A stretch of 64,000 nucleotides of DNA from Gammaproteobacteria bacterium (GTDB lineage: Bacteria; Pseudomonadota; Gammaproteobacteria; Pseudomonadales; Pseudomonadaceae): NCBI GenBank assembly GCA_018826895.1, contig JAHJYA010000082.1:120965-184964 (forward strand), written 5' to 3'. The position numbers and the translations under genes are program-made. A model generated the notes under the pieces. That model had not been told where the DNA came from, did not search any database, and saw nothing but the letters and a program-made list of their open reading frames with translations. This document shows, one piece after another, positions 33,378 through 41,738 of this stretch (position 1 is the first letter of the stretch; the number at the start of each line of letters is the position of its first letter).

Positions 33378-34313
33378 TTATTTTATTTTTTTGACTGCAC
33401 TCAACTTCGTCAACTGCTCTTGCATCACACAAGCAACCATTGCGATATCCTTCAGCGCTTTAGCCTCTTTTTGCTTTGAAGCTGCGCTTGCTGATGCACC
33501 CTCGGCTCTAAAAGATGGGTCGTGAATAATCAAATGCCCAGTAGTGGATTCGATGATGCATTGTAGATCCCAAGTAAAAGATGGATTTTCGGTTGAATAC
33601 GCCTCGATGGCCTTCAAATCTGTGAAAGTCTCAGTCAATTTGGCAACATCCGTGAATACTCCTTTTTCCTTCAATGCTGATACTAGTGTGGAGTTTGCCA
33701 AGGTCAAAAGCTTTGTGGTCTTGACCCCACTCAATATCCTTGCACCCTTAGCACCCTCCACTTTTTTTGAGAAGAATGCTTTCCTACCGCCATGCTCAAA
33801 AACCTCCGAGACCGTCAGCGCTCGAATCCCTGACGCCGATAAATCCTTCATCAACTTTGCCTGACTGGCTACCGCCTCATCCTTGCTGTTGTCTTTTGCA
33901 ACCGCCAAGAAAATATCGGGGTGAGTATTCAACTGAAAGACACGTTTCTGTCCTCCCACCGCGAACTCCGACAGCGTCCCGCCGTCTTTCAATGCTTTAA
34001 AGGCCTTGCCAAAGACCGGTACAGCTTCATGATTGGGCGTCAAAGGGGATTGCACCTGCTGCCGTTCGAGAAAATGGATCGCCAAAGCATCTATCGAGGC
34101 AAAACTTTCTTCTTTCAACTCACGCACATAATTACTAAAAATTTCGAGCGCTACAGCTAAATGCGCCTGTTCCAGCATCCCTTTCGACTGTAGCGCCTCC
34201 CTCACTTCCAGTGCCAGTGCAGCTTCTTCGTAATCTCCCGGACCGACGCTGGAGGAGGCTTGTGGCTCGTCGTCAGGTTTGGCAACTCGACGTCCGCCGA
34301 TGATTAATGTCAT
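33378..34313 (-). CDS. Uncharacterised protein with kinase-like features
   Basis: A 311-residue protein with no signal peptide. After a helical N-terminal part (1-110), residues about 110-275 show an order reminiscent of a divergent protein-kinase fold: FAVGGQKRVFQL (loop), IFLAVAKDNS (possible ATP-binding Lys), a helix EAVASQAKLMKDL, hinge-like FFSKKVEGAKG, and WDLQCIIESTTGHLIIHDP, where an Asp in HDP could play the metal-binding role. No HRD-type catalytic loop is clear. It starts behind GGAGGA. Identification as a kinase or pseudokinase effector is a guess; otherwise hypothetical. Confidence 0.55.
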   Translation of the reverse strand: MTLIIGGRRVAKPDDEPQASSSVGPGDYEEAALALEVREALQSKGMLEQAHLAVALEIFSNYVRELKEESFASIDALAIHFLERQQVQSPLTPNHEAVPVFGKAFKALKDGGTLSEFAVGGQKRVFQLNTHPDIFLAVAKDNSKDEAVASQAKLMKDLSASGIRALTVSEVFEHGGRKAFFSKKVEGAKGARILSGVKTTKLLTLANSTLVSALKEKGVFTDVAKLTETFTDLKAIEAYSTENPSFTWDLQCIIESTTGHLIIHDPSFRAEGASASAASKQKEAKALKDIAMVACVMQEQLTKLSAVKKIK

Positions 34314-34443
34314 ACTTTACTTCCTCCCTGAAATGATGATCGCTGCACAGTGAAAGCTCATGTAATCGACAGGGGCTGCAGAAGTGCACGCAAGCAAGGG
34401 GTATAGCACAACTGCCCCAAGCAACAGAAAAAAAGGGACCAGC

Positions 34444-34499
34444 AAAAAGGGGACAGACTTATTTATAAATGCTCAGAAAATAAATCTGTCCACTTTTCC
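34444..34499. repeat. Palindromic element, copy 3
   Basis: AAAAAGGGGACAGACTTATT ... AATAAATCTGTCCACTTTT with the core TTATTTATAAATGCTCAG. It ends 7 bp before the stop codon of the lipoprotein gene. The GGGGACAGA ... TCTGTCC ends are the best-preserved of the three copies. Confidence 0.85.
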
Positions 34500-34506
34500 C
34501 TGTCAG

Positions 34507-34842
34507 TTACTTAATCAGTAAATTCTCCACACTCATAGCTGAAATTTTTTCACACCTCTCATAATTGGCTATTTCTTGCCATGCGATATTTTTCGATACT
34601 CTATCTCCTAGTGACGGGGGGATGATTGAACAAACTTCGTGCTGTGCTTTTATGCCATTGGCACAGACAAAAACTACTGACCAGCATGCCTGTATCTGTC
34701 GAAGTCCCTTCTTGCGCTCAGCTATACATGAAACCCCACCTTCGATTGGGCTGCACTGCACTTCAATGTAAGCTTCAAAGTAGTCACACCCTTGAATGGT
34801 AACGACTAACAACAAGGCTAGAATCTTTACTTGAATACACAT
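34507..34842 (-). CDS. Small lipoprotein, unknown function
   Basis: A 111-residue predicted lipoprotein: hydrophobic signal ILALLLVVTI and lipobox IQGC with Cys19, and six further cysteines in the mature part that could form disulphides. It is AT-rich like its neighbours. No family was recognised. Confidence 0.65.
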   Translation of the reverse strand: MCIQVKILALLLVVTIQGCDYFEAYIEVQCSPIEGGVSCIAERKKGLRQIQACWSVVFVCANGIKAQHEVCSIIPPSLGDRVSKNIAWQEIANYERCEKISAMSVENLLIK

Positions 34843-34900
34843 GGTGACTCACTTAGAAAGCAGTTATTTATTGCCGGCATACACCGGGTTTCAATTTTTT

Positions 34901-35833
34901 CTACTCATCCAAGGACTTAATTGCAGCCTCTCTAAGATAGTCCGGAATTTGGGGCGACAAACCTAGTTGCTGCCATTTTATTAGTGTATTAACCACAAAA
35001 CTATAAAGCCAAGTAGTAGAGCCCTTATCAAAAACCTTACCAGCATAGGTTTGATATATTATATTTCCAGCAAGCATGATTTGAGCAAATGGAGATGAAT
35101 CTTTGTACTTCTTATAGTCGCTTAAACTAACTCCCGATGCCAGTAGTGCAGAAAAATGCTCTACCTCATCAACACGTTTCAAGGTGTCTTTAATGGCATC
35201 CTTTACTTCGCTAGCAGATCCAGCGCGCCCTAACCTAGAGGTAATAAAAAACTCAGAGCTTGATTTGGGTATAAAGCTAGATATAGATATTGAGGCATAT
35301 TCAAAAGCTCCGGCCACTAGACAAGAAGCTGAGCGATAATCGTCCGAGTCGATTTTTTTCTGCGCTTCACCAAGATACATACGCAAGCCTTCATCATTAA
35401 TGAAAGAAATTCGACTTGCGCGATCAAAATCCATTTCAAAATAGTCATTAAATATCCGCTTTAAAAAACGATATGAGAATAATCGCCAGTCATCCATATT
35501 GCTCTCATCTGGTTCGATCACATGATGCTGCACCATATTTCTCATTAAATTTAAATTTCTTATTTCCTGGCGATACGGCAACCTCATCCCTTTAGACTTA
35601 AACTCTTCAAACTGATCTACTTCATTAAGCATAGATTCAAAGTCAATATTTAGAGTTTTTTCGCTCCTTATCTCATACTTAAGTAAAATTGACTTGACAG
35701 CTATCTCAATAGAGATATGAAAGTTATGAACTGCCATCATCTTGCTGAGAGGGTCCTTTTTTTGTGCGTTTTCGATCCCGCTCAAATGAAATTCCTTGGC
35801 AAGAAGAACTCTCTTCTGTATTACGTCATGCAT
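34901..35833 (-). CDS. HEPN-like protein, unknown function
   Basis: A 310-residue helical protein. The N-terminal 120 residues fit a HEPN-like four-helix domain: HLSGIENAQKKDPLSKMMAVHNFHISIEIAVKSILLKYE then IRNLNLMRNMVQHHVIEP, where RNMVQH matches the Rx4-6H motif of HEPN nucleases. The remaining 190 residues are helical and unassigned. ATG 35833 is used; a TTG at 35851 is in frame but has no ribosome site. It follows the membrane-anchored gene by 33 bp and is probably co-transcribed with it. Many HEPN proteins are RNases in phage defence or toxin systems; that role here is inferred. Confidence 0.55.
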   Translation of the reverse strand: MHDVIQKRVLLAKEFHLSGIENAQKKDPLSKMMAVHNFHISIEIAVKSILLKYEIRSEKTLNIDFESMLNEVDQFEEFKSKGMRLPYRQEIRNLNLMRNMVQHHVIEPDESNMDDWRLFSYRFLKRIFNDYFEMDFDRASRISFINDEGLRMYLGEAQKKIDSDDYRSASCLVAGAFEYASISISSFIPKSSSEFFITSRLGRAGSASEVKDAIKDTLKRVDEVEHFSALLASGVSLSDYKKYKDSSPFAQIMLAGNIIYQTYAGKVFDKGSTTWLYSFVVNTLIKWQQLGLSPQIPDYLREAAIKSLDE

Positions 35834-35866
35834 AAATATGATCTCAGCCAAAGAAAAGGCGATCTT

Positions 35867-36418
35867 TCATTCTTCACCGACAGCAGGGCAGCTATTGTCG
35901 CTATTATTTCTACCAGCACCAGAAATTGCCATATTGCGCACGTGCATTCGCTCATAAATCAAATCAAGACCAGCCAATAGATCTCTTACAATAAGAGGTG
36001 AAGACTTTGTATAAGACTTCATGCTCTCACTTGAATAAAGCCGATTAAGATCTTTCATCTGCTGCAAGTTTATATGATTCTTGTGAATCTTTATAACTAG
36101 CTCAATCATTTGCTCAGTTTGTATTTGATTGTCCTGAATGCAATTAATTACCACATCCGAAGCATTGTGCTTTAGCTTATACTTCTCGGCAGAAATCTTC
36201 TTCAGCTCTTCCATAGAGCTTCTAAATCCAGAAACCTCAATGAAATATCGCAACTGCATATCCAGATCATCCACATTCTCATATGGAAAACCACTATCAG
36301 CAGAGCCTGAACTGTTAAATACTTTATCGTAATTTGATATCACCGCAGTAAAAACAATTCCAGCAAGACCAATTAGAGCAATAACAATTTCATTTCGATA
36401 AGAGGAATTTTCTTTCAA
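35867..36418 (-). CDS. Membrane-anchored protein, unknown function
   Basis: A 183-residue protein with one N-terminal membrane segment (IVIALIGLAGIVFTAVI, about residues 11-27) and a helical soluble part (IELVIKIHKNHINLQQMKDLNRLYSSESMKSY). It begins with TTG at 36418 behind AAGGAG. It lies upstream of the HEPN-like gene on the same strand, so the two may form a membrane-linked pair. No family was recognised with confidence. Confidence 0.6.
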   Translation of the reverse strand: MKENSSYRNEIVIALIGLAGIVFTAVISNYDKVFNSSGSADSGFPYENVDDLDMQLRYFIEVSGFRSSMEELKKISAEKYKLKHNASDVVINCIQDNQIQTEQMIELVIKIHKNHINLQQMKDLNRLYSSESMKSYTKSSPLIVRDLLAGLDLIYERMHVRNMAISGAGRNNSDNSCPAVGEE

Positions 36419-36797
36419 ACTAATCTCCTTTTAGTTGATGATGATTAGTACTATCTGAGTTTACGAGCACTAAAAATCTTATCTAGATTAAATTGACAAG
36501 ACATAATAAAGCAGAATTACAGAAATTTTTCGCCCCAAGCATGCTGGCAAAAAGCTAGCCATATAATTGAGGGATGTCCAGTCCAGTGTCAAAAAAGTGT
36601 CGAAATTAACGGACGACATAGGGCCGCAGTGGGCAGAAGGCATGAGGCAGAAGCCCTTATTTTGCTGGCGTTGGAAAAGAATGGGCAGCAACAGACACCC
36701 GTGAATACGGGTTCGATTCCCATCACCAGTTCCAGCCCCAAAGAAGTCTCGTGGAATGAAGGACTTTCTGTATCAGCTGACCACTTACTCAGCCTGC
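36419..36797. other. Right border region of the island
   Basis: A 379-bp stretch with the promoter region of the membrane-anchored gene, the duplicated tRNA T-arm at 36709-36727 and the 3' end of the XRE gene. Short open frames here have no coding character. No integrase remnant could be recognised. Confidence 0.55.
36709..36727 (+). repeat. Duplicate of tRNA-Gly T-arm (candidate att site)
   Basis: GGGTTCGATTCCCATCACC is identical to 30397-30415 within tRNA-Gly, and both are followed within five bases by TTCCAG or CTCCAG. The flanks differ. Confidence 0.8.
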
Positions 36798-37130
36798 TTA
36801 CTTACGCCCTACCATCTCAGCCATAGCCGCAACCATACGCGCAGTTGCTGCGCGGTCGGTTTCTGGAAGCACTCGCAAGTGCGCCAGCACAGCGATCTCT
36901 TCTGCGGTGAGGCTTGCAGATGGTAACGGCTTGCGCTCGCCTGTCACGACGTACAAAACATCTGCACCATGAAGCGCCACTGCCGCTAGATAGTCCGCGC
37001 TGGGGAAACGCTCGCCGCTTTCGTACTTGCCCTGGGCATTAGCCTTCACACCGCCAATCTCGCCAAAAGCAGCTTGAGAAAGTCGAAGACGCTCCCTTTC
37101 TTCGCGAAGCCGTTCGCCAATACCACTCAT
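36798..37130 (-). CDS. XRE-family transcriptional regulator
   Basis: A 110-residue cytoplasmic repressor-like protein. The N-terminal helix-turn-helix is IGERLREERERLRLSQAAFGEIGGVKANAQGKYESGERFPSADYLAAVA. A short C-terminal part (TAEEIAVLAHLRVLPETDRAATARMVAAMAE) is typical of phage-type Cro/CI-like regulators in Pseudomonas. ATG 37130 starts the domain. It is divergent from the Bro-N gene, and the space between them carries repeated TGAAT words that may be its operators. Confidence 0.85.
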   Translation of the reverse strand: MSGIGERLREERERLRLSQAAFGEIGGVKANAQGKYESGERFPSADYLAAVALHGADVLYVVTGERKPLPSASLTAEEIAVLAHLRVLPETDRAATARMVAAMAEMVGRK

Positions 37131-37160
37131 TTGAATAGATAATCTCGTAGGCACCACTCA

Positions 37161-37210
37161 AATGAATGGTATTCTGTGGTTAATTGAATGCTTTTGAATG
37201 GTTCTGAATC
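37161..37210. promoter_or_regulatory. Phased TGAAT repeats, candidate repressor operators
   Basis: TTGAATG at 37184, TTGAATG at 37194 and CTGAATC at 37204 follow each other at exactly 10 bp, and AATGAATGG lies at 37161. Same-face spacing suggests cooperative binding, most simply by the neighbouring XRE protein. Confidence 0.5.
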
Positions 37211-37360
37211 ATGCACGGGACCCGTGCCGCAGCACAAGCAACGGTCTGGCTTGTTGAACAGCGTAATAGGAAGCAGGCCTCGGTAAGTTTTTGCCTGATT
37301 TACCCGCCCACAACCATGGCTCCTTCTCTTTATAAAGAAAGCCCCCCGGAGGTAATGGAT

Positions 37361-37834
37361 ATGCCTACTCAGCACAACCACCCTGCCCGCTCTCCCGCAA
37401 TACCCGACTTATCCGGCGAAATCCTGATTCCGCAGACCTTCACCCGTCATAAACGCCAGTTGCGTGCGGTGTTGATCGAGCAGCAGTGTTGGTTTTGCGC
37501 GCGGGATTTGGGGCGCCTGATCGGCCAGCCGCACCTTGAGGAGCGGGCCGTTCGTACCCTTGATGGGGACCAGTTGCTGGATGCCGTGGTGCTTAGCGCC
37601 CATGGCCAGCCGGAGCAGGTGCGGTTGATCAGTGAGTCGGGGGTGTATGCGGTGTTGATCCATTATTACCACCCGGAGAACCGCTGCGTCCGCCGGTGGA
37701 TCAGCGGTGATCTGGTGCCGATCTTGCGCAGTGAGTCGCCCGAGGATCATCGACGCCCGCGCCGTGAGAACCGTCAGGGGTTGTCGCTGTTGCATTGGCA
37801 GGGCGATGCCTGGATACCGTATCGGCAGTTGTAG
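37361..37834 (+). CDS. Bro-N domain protein (phage antirepressor-like)
   Basis: A 157-residue protein with a BRO N-terminal-type domain: IPQTFTRHKRQLRAVLIEQQCWFCARDLGRLIGQP, RTLDGDQLLDAVVL and VRLISESGVYAVLIHYYHPENRCVRRWI. Such domains bind DNA in phage antirepressors. ATG 37361 is chosen because GGAGG lies 8 nt upstream; an ATG six bases earlier would sit 2-3 nt from it. With the divergent XRE gene it forms a repressor/antirepressor-like pair without other phage genes. Confidence 0.8.
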   Translation: MPTQHNHPARSPAIPDLSGEILIPQTFTRHKRQLRAVLIEQQCWFCARDLGRLIGQPHLEERAVRTLDGDQLLDAVVLSAHGQPEQVRLISESGVYAVLIHYYHPENRCVRRWISGDLVPILRSESPEDHRRPRRENRQGLSLLHWQGDAWIPYRQL

Positions 37835-37998
37835 GGGCTGGTTACAAGGGTCGCGGCTAAAGCCCCTCCCACAATGGTGGGCCAGCCGTTGGGATGCGTA
37901 TCTGACCCCTCCCTTGCAAACAGCCATTCGGCTCGCACGGCCAATGCCTTACCCACGGCACTGGCGAAACAGCCCCGCATAGCGGCGTTACCCGGCAC

Positions 37999-38760
37999 TC
38001 AGCTCTTGAGGCGGTAGCCAGTCTTGAAGATCAAACCCACGGCGAGAATGCACAGCAGCAAAAAGCCCAGAATCATCGCCAGGCTGACGCCCACGTTGAC
38101 GTCCGAGACCCCGTAGAAGCTCCAGCGAAAGGCGCTGATCAGGTACACCACTGGGTTGAACAGGGTGACCGTCTGCCACACCGGCGGCAGCATGCTGATC
38201 GAATAGAAGCTGCCGCCAAGGAAGGTCAGCGGCGTGACGATCAGCGCCGGGACGATCTGCAGCTTTTCCCAGCCATCGGCCCAAACGCCGATGATAAAGC
38301 CGAACAGGCTGAAGGTCAGCGCGGTGAGCACCAGAAACGCGGCCATCCAGAATGGATGAAGAATCTCGAAATCGACGAACAGGTGCGCCGTGAGCAGGAT
38401 GATCACCCCGAGCACCACCGACTTGGTGGCGGCCGCGCCGACGTAGCCAATGAGGATTTCCAGGTACGACACCGGCGCCGACAGCAGCTCGTAGATGCTC
38501 CCCGAATACTTGGGCATGTAGATGCCGAAGGAGGCGTTGGAAATGCTTTCGGTGAGCAGCGCCAGCATGATCAGGCCGGGGATGATAAAGGCGCCGTAAC
38601 TCACGCCCTGGACCTGGGTCATGCCGCTGCCGATGGCCGAGCCGAACACCACGAAGTACAGCGAGGTGCTGATCACTGGAGTGGCGATGCTCTGCAACAG
38701 GGTGCGCCAGGTGCGCGCCAGCTCGAACAGGTAGATGGCCTTGATGGCGTAGAAATTCAT
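37999..38760 (-). CDS. yadH: ABC-2 type exporter permease (YadH-like)
   Basis: A 253-residue membrane protein with six predicted helices and ABC-2 permease features ([28 protein letters not shown] at the start, [34 protein letters not shown] near the end). Its start codon overlaps the stop of the ATPase gene, so the pair is coupled and forms an exporter of unknown substrate. Confidence 0.88.
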   Translation of the reverse strand: MNFYAIKAIYLFELARTWRTLLQSIATPVISTSLYFVVFGSAIGSGMTQVQGVSYGAFIIPGLIMLALLTESISNASFGIYMPKYSGSIYELLSAPVSYLEILIGYVGAAATKSVVLGVIILLTAHLFVDFEILHPFWMAAFLVLTALTFSLFGFIIGVWADGWEKLQIVPALIVTPLTFLGGSFYSISMLPPVWQTVTLFNPVVYLISAFRWSFYGVSDVNVGVSLAMILGFLLLCILAVGLIFKTGYRLKS

Positions 38761-39686
38761 GGCCGGGACTCCTGAACCAGGCTGACGAAAATATCTTCCA
38801 GAGAACTCTGGCTGGACTGCAGGTCTTTAAAGCCGATCCCCAGTTCGGCGAGGGCCTGGAGCAATTCGGCGATGCCGCTGTGCTCGCGCTGGGCGTCGTA
38901 GGTCAGGACCAGGGCATGCCCCTCCTCAGCCAACTCCAGGGCGTATTCGCCGAGTGTCGCCGGCAGGCTGGTCAGGGGTTGCTGCAAGTGCAGGGTCAGC
39001 TGTTTTTTGCCGAGTTTGTGCATCAGCGTCTGCTTGTCTTCGACCAGGATGATTTCGCCCTTGCGGATCACACCGATGCGGTCGGCCATTTCCTCGGCTT
39101 CTTCGATGTAGTGGGTGGTGAGGATGATGGTCACGCCGCGCTCACGCAGGCCGCGGACCATGTTCCACATATCACGGCGCAGTTCGACGTCGACGCCTGC
39201 AGTGGGCTCGTCGAGAAACAGAATCTGCGGCTCGTGGCTCAGTGCCTTGGCGATCATCACGCGGCGCTTCATGCCGCCGGACAACTCGAAGATTTTCGCG
39301 TCGCGCTTGTCCCACAGCGACAAATCCTTGAGCAGTTGCTCAAGGTAGCCAGGGTTGGGCTTTTTGCCGAACAGGCCCCGGCTGAAGGTCACGGTCGCCC
39401 AGACGGTCTCGAACACGTCGCTGACCAGCTCCTGGGGCACCAGGCCGATCTGCGCACGGGCGGCGCGGTAGTCCTTGATGATGTCCTTGCCACCCACCAG
39501 CACGCGCCCACCGCCTGGATTGACGATGCCGCAGATGATGCTGATCAGAGTGGTCTTGCCGGCGCCGTTAGGGCCAAGCAGCGCGAAGATTTCGCCCTGG
39601 CTGATCTCAAGATTAATCGACTTGAGCGCCGGGTGGCCCGAAGCGTAGATCTTATTCAGTTGCTGGATGGAAATGACCGAAGGCAC
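38757..39686 (-). CDS. yadG: ABC-2 type exporter ATP-binding protein (YadG-like)
   Basis: A 309-residue ATPase: Walker [14 protein letters not shown], signature [16 protein letters not shown], Walker [18 protein letters not shown], switch His in [15 protein letters not shown], and a C-terminal EDIFVSLV typical of YadG. The GTG at 39686 has GGGAG six bases upstream and matches the usual family start; an in-frame ATG at 39716 has no ribosome site. Confidence 0.88.
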   Translation of the reverse strand: MPSVISIQQLNKIYASGHPALKSINLEISQGEIFALLGPNGAGKTTLISIICGIVNPGGGRVLVGGKDIIKDYRAARAQIGLVPQELVSDVFETVWATVTFSRGLFGKKPNPGYLEQLLKDLSLWDKRDAKIFELSGGMKRRVMIAKALSHEPQILFLDEPTAGVDVELRRDMWNMVRGLRERGVTIILTTHYIEEAEEMADRIGVIRKGEIILVEDKQTLMHKLGKKQLTLHLQQPLTSLPATLGEYALELAEEGHALVLTYDAQREHSGIAELLQALAELGIGFKDLQSSQSSLEDIFVSLVQESRP

Positions 39687-39764
39687 GGCAGCTCCCTGGC
39701 TGAGGAAAACCGCCATTGTAGGGCATAGCCGCGCGACTTCGTCAGCGTACTGTTGCCTGAGCGC

Positions 39765-39944
39765 CTATTTACGGCGCACCAACCAACTGTCCAGGCGCGG
39801 CGTATGGCCCTGGTTATCGTTGCGGCCACCGGTCAATTCGGCATCCACTTGCGCGTCCTCGCGGCGACGCTGGTGATCGGCCAGGTCAGCGGGTTTGGCA
39901 TCGGGATCGTTGAGATTTTCACGGCAAGGCGACGAAGAGGTCAT
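39765..39944 (-). CDS. Small hydrophilic protein
   Basis: A 59-residue open frame (MTSSSPCRENLNDPDAKPAD ... LDSWLVRRK), very polar and probably disordered, with no recognised domain. An ATG with GGAG eight bases upstream supports translation. It lies alone upstream of the ABC exporter on the same strand. Confidence 0.5.
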   Translation of the reverse strand: MTSSSPCRENLNDPDAKPADLADHQRRREDAQVDAELTGGRNDNQGHTPRLDSWLVRRK

Positions 39945-40195
39945 GGGGCAGACTCCGACAAAAGGACAGCGCCCCCGATGGGCGTCGTCTGTTTCATAGG
40001 CCATCAATGCGACACGACAGTTCCACCTGTTTTTAACGACCCAGTGCACAACTTGCTCGCCATTAGCCGGCGTGTGGGTCGTAGCTATTGGCCTTGCCCT
40101 GTTACCCTGATGAGGAACACCGACGCCGTGTGGCAGTCGGATGGTCCATCGCGTCGCCCCCGCAGGCGCTTCACTCCCCCTACGAGGACACCCCA

Positions 40196-40504
40196 ATGCG
40201 TTTGATTCACCTCTGCCACCTGCCCCTGATCGCCGCCCTCGCCGCGTGCAGCTCGACCGAGGCACCCCGTAGCGAGCAGGCCGGCGCGCCCAGCAGCGAC
40301 GGCCGTTGCAATGCCGAGGCAGTGCAGAACCTGCTTGGCGAACACGCCTCCTCCGCGCTCGTCGAAAGCGCGCGCAGCAAGGCCGGCGCCGAGCAGGTAC
40401 GGGTACTCGCCCCCGGCGATGCGGTGACCATGGATTACAACTCGCAGCGTTTGAATATTGATATCGACGAGGCCGAAGTGGTCGAGCGTATTACCTGCGG
40501 CTAG
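40196..40504 (+). CDS. I78-family protease inhibitor lipoprotein
   Basis: A 102-residue small protein with signal peptide and lipobox LAAC (about Cys18). The mature part carries GRCNAEAVQNLLGEHASSALVESARSKAGAEQVRVLAPGDAVTMDYNSQRLNIDID, the I78 inhibitor pattern, ending with RITCG. Such proteins inhibit serine proteases in the envelope. It stands alone. Confidence 0.85.
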   Translation: MRLIHLCHLPLIAALAACSSTEAPRSEQAGAPSSDGRCNAEAVQNLLGEHASSALVESARSKAGAEQVRVLAPGDAVTMDYNSQRLNIDIDEAEVVERITCG

Positions 40505-40588
40505 GGACGCGTAATACATCAAATGTTGGTCAATGCCTGGCTGAGTGGACGGGGTTTTAGCCGCGAGGCCTGCCGCGCATTCAAGGTC

Positions 40589-40612
40589 TATCGCGAATAA
40601 ATTCGCTTCTAC
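40589..40612. repeat. Single REP half-site
   Basis: ATCGCGAATAAATTCGCTTC followed by TACG is one arm of the REP palindrome, 100 bp upstream of mdcR. Confidence 0.7.
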
Positions 40613-40712
40613 GGGAGCGGTAGCGACACTCACTCGTCTACCACCAAGGTCCAGCGCACAGGCGCGCTCTGATCCGGCACAATCGGCGCTCCCCCAGGCG
40701 AGCGCTGAGCCG

Positions 40713-41624
40713 ATGCTGATCGATGAAGAACTGACCCTGAAAAAGCTGGAGCTGTTTCTGGCCTTTATGCGTAGCGGCAACTTGTCCCGCGCAGCCGGCG
40801 AGCTGGGCACCAGTACGGTCAGCGTGCACCGCGCCATCCACTCCCTGGAAAGCGCCCTGCGCTGCCCGCTGTTCAAGCACGAAGGGCGCAACCTGATCCC
40901 CCTGGAAAGCGCCTATGTGCTGGAAGAAAAAGCCCAGAAGCTGATCCACGACACCCAGGAACTGGTGCGCCTGACCCGCGAGGCAGCGGGCTTTTCCGCC
41001 GCGCGTTTCAAGCTCGGCGCGCTCTACTCGCTGACGGTCAAGACCGTGCCGCTGCTGATCATGGGCCTGAAGCTGCGGCGCAGCGAGCTGAATATCGACC
41101 TGATCCTCGGCTCCAACGTCGACCTGCTCTACAAGCTCAAGAACATGGAACTGGACGCCATTCTGGTGGCGCTCGACGACAGTGTCAGCGACCCGGACTG
41201 CGAGCAGTTGGCGCTGTTCTCCGACGACATCTTCCTCGCTGTGCCCAACGACTCGCCGTTCGCCAACCGAGCCGAAGTCGATCTGGCCGAACTGTGCGAT
41301 GCGACCTTTATCACCCTGACCCAGGGCTACGCGACTTTCCGCGATGGTGAGCGGGTATTCCAGCAGGCCGGCTTTGCGCCCAAGGTGGCGATGCAGGTCA
41401 ACGATATCTTCACCCTGCTCAGCATGGTCAGCTCCGGGGTCGGCTATGCCCTGCTGCCGGGGCGTATCGCTGCGGTGTACGAAAACCGGGTGCGGCTCAT
41501 CCCGCTGCAGGCTCAGTACCACCTGCAACAGCACATTGGCGTGGTCTTCCTCAAGGCCAAGGAACGCGACCCCAACCTGCTCGCGCTGCTGGCCGAATGC
41601 CGGATGTACAGCCGCCAGCCTTAG
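40713..41624 (+). CDS. mdcR: LysR-type regulator of malonate use, MdcR
   Basis: A 303-residue LysR regulator: helix-turn-helix LELFLAFMRSGNLSRAAGELGTSTVSVHRAIHSLESALRCPLF and an effector-binding domain with VGYALLPGRIAAVYENRV. The family resemblance and position next to mdcM and the mdc operon identify MdcR, the malonate-responsive activator. ATG 40713 precedes the conserved region; the open frame upstream includes a REP half-site. It converges on madM. Confidence 0.88.
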   Translation: MLIDEELTLKKLELFLAFMRSGNLSRAAGELGTSTVSVHRAIHSLESALRCPLFKHEGRNLIPLESAYVLEEKAQKLIHDTQELVRLTREAAGFSAARFKLGALYSLTVKTVPLLIMGLKLRRSELNIDLILGSNVDLLYKLKNMELDAILVALDDSVSDPDCEQLALFSDDIFLAVPNDSPFANRAEVDLAELCDATFITLTQGYATFRDGERVFQQAGFAPKVAMQVNDIFTLLSMVSSGVGYALLPGRIAAVYENRVRLIPLQAQYHLQQHIGVVFLKAKERDPNLLALLAECRMYSRQP

Positions 41625-41629
41625 GCTAT

Positions 41630-41699
41630 GTAGCCTGGGTTGAGCTGGGCGACACCCGGGAAATATCCCCCGGGTGTCGCTTCGCTCGACCCAGGCTAC
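41630..41699. repeat. Large intergenic palindrome (GTAGCCTGGGT ... ACCCAGGCTAC)
   Basis: Perfect 11-bp outer arms with inner GCGACACCCGGG / CCCGGGTGTCGC arms form a long stem between the convergent mdcR and madM genes, where it may end both transcripts. It shares words with 13012-13078. Confidence 0.8.
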
Positions 41700-41738
41700 G
41701 GATACCCCGCCACCTGAATAAAAGGCCCGCCAGAAGGC

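Larger units (their letters stand above)
30423..36727. mobile_element. Accessory island between tRNA-Gly and a T-arm duplicate
   Basis: The 19-bp GGGTTCGATTCCCATCACC of the tRNA T-arm (30397-30415) recurs at 36709-36727, the usual footprint of site-specific integration into a tRNA. The interior from about 31.6 to 36.6 kb is clearly AT-richer than the rest of the window, uses rare starts (TTG) and carries only poorly characterised genes. No integrase is present, so the element is decayed or was mobilised in trans. Its left border after the tRNA is not independently fixed. Confidence 0.65.

Noticed and set aside
32412..34499. Integron gene cassettes
   Set aside because: The palindromes lack attC core sites (RYYYAAC/GTTRRRY) and no integron integrase is present; only the layout is similar.
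36488..36691. 67-codon open frame on the minus strand in the island border
   Set aside because: No ribosome site, no recognisable domain and atypical composition; probably chance.
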